In this document: one piece after another, positions 62,208 through 64,000 of the stretch
How positions within the stretch are numbered: position 1 is the first letter of the stretch
Layout of the letters: each line of letters opens with the position of its first letter
NCBI RefSeq assembly: GCF_003112455.1
Contig: NZ_BDQX01000011.1
Location: 1-64,000, forward strand
Length of the DNA stretch: 64,000 bases
Direction: 5' to 3'
Source of the DNA: Paenibacillus agaridevorans
Lineage (GTDB): Bacteria; Bacillota; Bacilli; Paenibacillales; Paenibacillaceae
Made by a program: the position numbers and the translations under genes
Notes under the pieces: generated by a model
What the model was told of the DNA's origin: nothing
Seen by the model: the letters and a program-made list of their open reading frames with translations, nothing else
Database searches by the model: none

Positions 62208-64000
62208 ATGGTCATGAGCTCAATCTTTCATAATCGTTGGTTGCGTCGATACGGGGAAGGTTTGGCGGCACTAACGAGCGGAATTTTTATCGCGGCTGCA
62301 TGTGGGATCGAAAGTACCTCCTATCTGTGGGCGGTCATCTTCTATTCGATCGCATTCGCTGTCGGAGGATTTGTAAAAGCGAAAGAAGGCTTGCAAACGT
62401 TAATTGTAGAACGCGATCTGGACGTCAATCTGCTGATGATCGTTGCGGCGATTGGGGCGGCCAGCATCGGGTATTGGACAGAAGGCGCGGTGCTAATTTT
62501 TATTTTTTCGCTTAGCGGCGCTTTGGAGAGCTACACGATGGAGCGCAGCAGTCGCGACATCTCCTCGCTGATGGATTTAAAACCGGAGACAGGTATAAGG
62601 ATTATAGACGGGATTGAGACGGTTGTTGCGATTGAAGCGTTGAAGATCGGAGATATCGTCGTGGTCAAACCCGGAGAACGTGTTCCGGCTGACGGCGTTG
62701 TGCTGGAAGGATCGTCGGACGTCAACCAATCCTCTATTACCGGCGAATCGGTTCCGGTCGATAAAAGCGCGGGGGATGACGTGTTTGCCGGAACGCTGAA
62801 CGGTCAAGGAGCTTTGTTCGTTCAAGTCAATCAACTTAGCGAAACGACATTGTTTGCGAAGATCATTCGCCTTGTGCAGGAAGCGCAAAGTGAAAAGCCG
62901 GCATCGCAACGCTTCATGGAACGATTTGAACGTGTTTATGCCAGGGTTGTCATTTTGATCTCCTTGCTTCTCATTGCGGTTCCGCCCCTTTTTTTTCGTT
63001 TGCCGTGGGAGGAAACTTTGTATAAAGCGATGGTTTTTTTGGTTGTCGCTTCGCCTTGCGCACTCGTTGCTTCCATTATGCCCGCCATGCTTTCGGCCAT
63101 ATCCAGCAGCGCAAGGAAAGGGCTTCTTTTTAAGGGAGGAGCGCACTTGGAAAACCTCGCCCGAGTTAAGGCTGTTGCTTTTGACAAGACGGGGACGCTG
63201 ACAGCGGGAAAACCGATAGTCACCGATGTGACTGCTTTCCGGGGATATGACGAATCAGGAGTGCTGCGAATAGCCGCATCGTTGGAAAGTTTGTCCGGGC
63301 ATCCGTTAGCCAAAGCTATTGTGCAAGAAGCTCAGAAACAGGGGGAGGTGTTCGAACGACCTACAGAATTTCAAACGTTGACAGGTTGGGGAATTCAGGC
63401 TCAATGGAATGGCGAAATGTGGAAAATAGGGAAGCCTTCTTTTCTAAACGATTCATTTCGGACTGAGGAATTATCGGCCGTCATTGACCAGTTGGAAAGC
63501 GAAGGAAAGACAGTGACGGTCTTGCACAATTCGCAGGGAGCCGCAGGCGTGATCGCTTTGCGCGACGACATCCGCCCCGAGGCCAGGCAGGCAATCGCCA
63601 TGCTGCGGAAAATGGGCGTTCAAGTTGCGATGTTGACTGGCGATCAAGCGCAAACCGCGCAGGCGATTGCGAACGAACTGGGGATCGATCGGGTATATAC
63701 TGAATTGTTACCGGGAGATAAGGTGTATAGGATTAACGAGTTGAAGCAAACGTTCGGTTATGTCGCCATGGTTGGCGATGGCGTTAACGACGCGCCTGCA
63801 TTGGCTACCGCAACCGTAGGAATTGCGATGGGAGCGGCGGGAAGCGATGTCGCGCTTGAAACGGCCGATCTTGTGCTGATGAATGACGATACGACCAAAA
63901 TCGCCGATGCGATCGCGCTAGGCAAAAGAACGTCTGCTATCATTAAACAAAATATCGGATTTGCGTTGACGATTATGATTCTGTTGATTACGGCCAATTT
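62208..64000 (+). CDS. P1B-4-type metal-exporting ATPase, 3' end outside the window
   Basis: At least 597 codons of a heavy-metal P-type ATPase, still open at the window end. No N-terminal metal-binding HMA domain. The ion path motif is SPC at 282-284 instead of the CPC of CadA/CopA, which marks the P1B-4 group (CoaT, CzcP, and PfeT/ZosA of Bacillus, FrvA of Listeria). Other motifs: ITGESVPV, phospho-acceptor Asp326 in DKTGT, SGHPLA and GDGVNDAPA. PfeT/FrvA export ferrous iron and are controlled by Fur or PerR, which fits the inverted repeat upstream. ATG 62208 has GAGGAGGAG upstream; ATG 62178 in frame (AAGGGG upstream) would add ten residues. Confidence 0.9.
   Translation, partial: MVMSSIFHNRWLRRYGEGLAALTSGIFIAAACGIESTSYLWAVIFYSIAFAVGGFVKAKEGLQTLIVERDLDVNLLMIVAAIGAASIGYWTEGAVLIFIFSLSGALESYTMERSSRDISSLMDLKPETGIRIIDGIETVVAIEALKIGDIVVVKPGERVPADGVVLEGSSDVNQSSITGESVPVDKSAGDDVFAGTLNGQGALFVQVNQLSETTLFAKIIRLVQEAQSEKPASQRFMERFERVYARVVILISLLLIAVPPLFFRLPWEETLYKAMVFLVVASPCALVASIMPAMLSAISSSARKGLLFKGGAHLENLARVKAVAFDKTGTLTAGKPIVTDVTAFRGYDESGVLRIAASLESLSGHPLAKAIVQEAQKQGEVFERPTEFQTLTGWGIQAQWNGEMWKIGKPSFLNDSFRTEELSAVIDQLESEGKTVTVLHNSQGAAGVIALRDDIRPEARQAIAMLRKMGVQVAMLTGDQAQTAQAIANELGIDRVYTELLPGDKVYRINELKQTFGYVAMVGDGVNDAPALATATVGIAMGAAGSDVALETADLVLMNDDTTKIADAIALGKRTSAIIKQNIGFALTIMILLITAN

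Noticed and set aside
62577-63146. 189-codon open frame on the minus strand
   Set aside because: Opposite conserved P-type ATPase motifs, which fix the coding strand.
1-64000. Antiphage defence island, prophage or secondary-metabolite cluster
   Set aside because: No nucleases, integrases, phage structural genes or NRPS/PKS modules were recognised; the content is metabolic.

Overview
The window looks like chromosome from a Gram-positive Paenibacillaceae-type bacterium (Paenibacillus/Cohnella and relatives). This is inferred from strong AGGAGG-type ribosome sites, S-layer-homology anchors, YesM/YesN-type sensor-regulator pairs, Cache-AraC one-component regulators, Lpl/Ytc-type ABC importers with no ATPase gene of their own, CcpA-like cre motifs and a BlaI/BlaR1 pair. 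Almost every gene is on the + strand, and most of the window is dedicated to plant or algal polysaccharide use. No rRNA, tRNA, CRISPR array, prophage or intact transposase was seen.

Layout. 1-2800: end of an unknown gene, then a self-regulated blaI-blaR1-like pair with two identical-arm operators and no beta-lactamase next to it. 3000-18930: polysaccharide locus 1, with a membrane Cache-AraC regulator, two LplB/YtcP-like permeases and a lipoprotein binding protein, a PL26-like rhamnogalacturonan exo-lyase, a creatininase-fold enzyme, an (alpha/alpha)6 glycosidase, a type I sulfatase and a large secreted beta-helix protein. A much-reduced group IIC intron remnant lies just behind the regulator's terminator. 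18967-27671: locus 2, with an esterase, a divergent AraC regulator, a GH105-like hydrolase, an SDR, an unrecognised 367-residue protein, RidA, an SMP-30 lactonase and a serine hydrolase. 27867-33990: general genes, namely an AlkX/YcaQ-type glycosylase, an AraC regulator, a DUF1579 protein, an MFS exporter with a small copper-chaperone-like protein, and a YumC-type ferredoxin reductase. 34053-40596: a sugar-acid catabolic island around a GntR/FCD regulator. Two near-identical palindromes sit on the start points of two consensus promoters. The FAH-family gene here is broken, and two genes appear to start with ATA. 40735-55419: locus 3, with a DUF6259-type hydrolase, a YesM/YesN two-component pair, a second importer whose last permease carries a large extra domain, and a 1695-residue S-layer-anchored multi-domain glycosidase. 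55571-61910: a GH36 alpha-galactosidase, a clan-A secreted glycosidase and an esterase, then a decayed Cache-AraC regulator. 62031-64000: a P1B-4 metal ATPase, cut by the window end, preceded by a perfect Fur-family-like inverted repeat and a terminator-like hairpin.

How it may work together (inference): secreted and wall-bound enzymes cut pectin-like, galactose-rich and possibly sulfated glycans. Two importers take up oligosaccharides, powered by a shared MsmX-type ATPase encoded elsewhere. Cytoplasmic lyases, GH105, sulfatase, glycosidases, lactonase and dehydrogenases finish the breakdown. Local sensors induce each block and CcpA probably represses several. All assignments come from reading motifs and gene order by eye; no database search was run.
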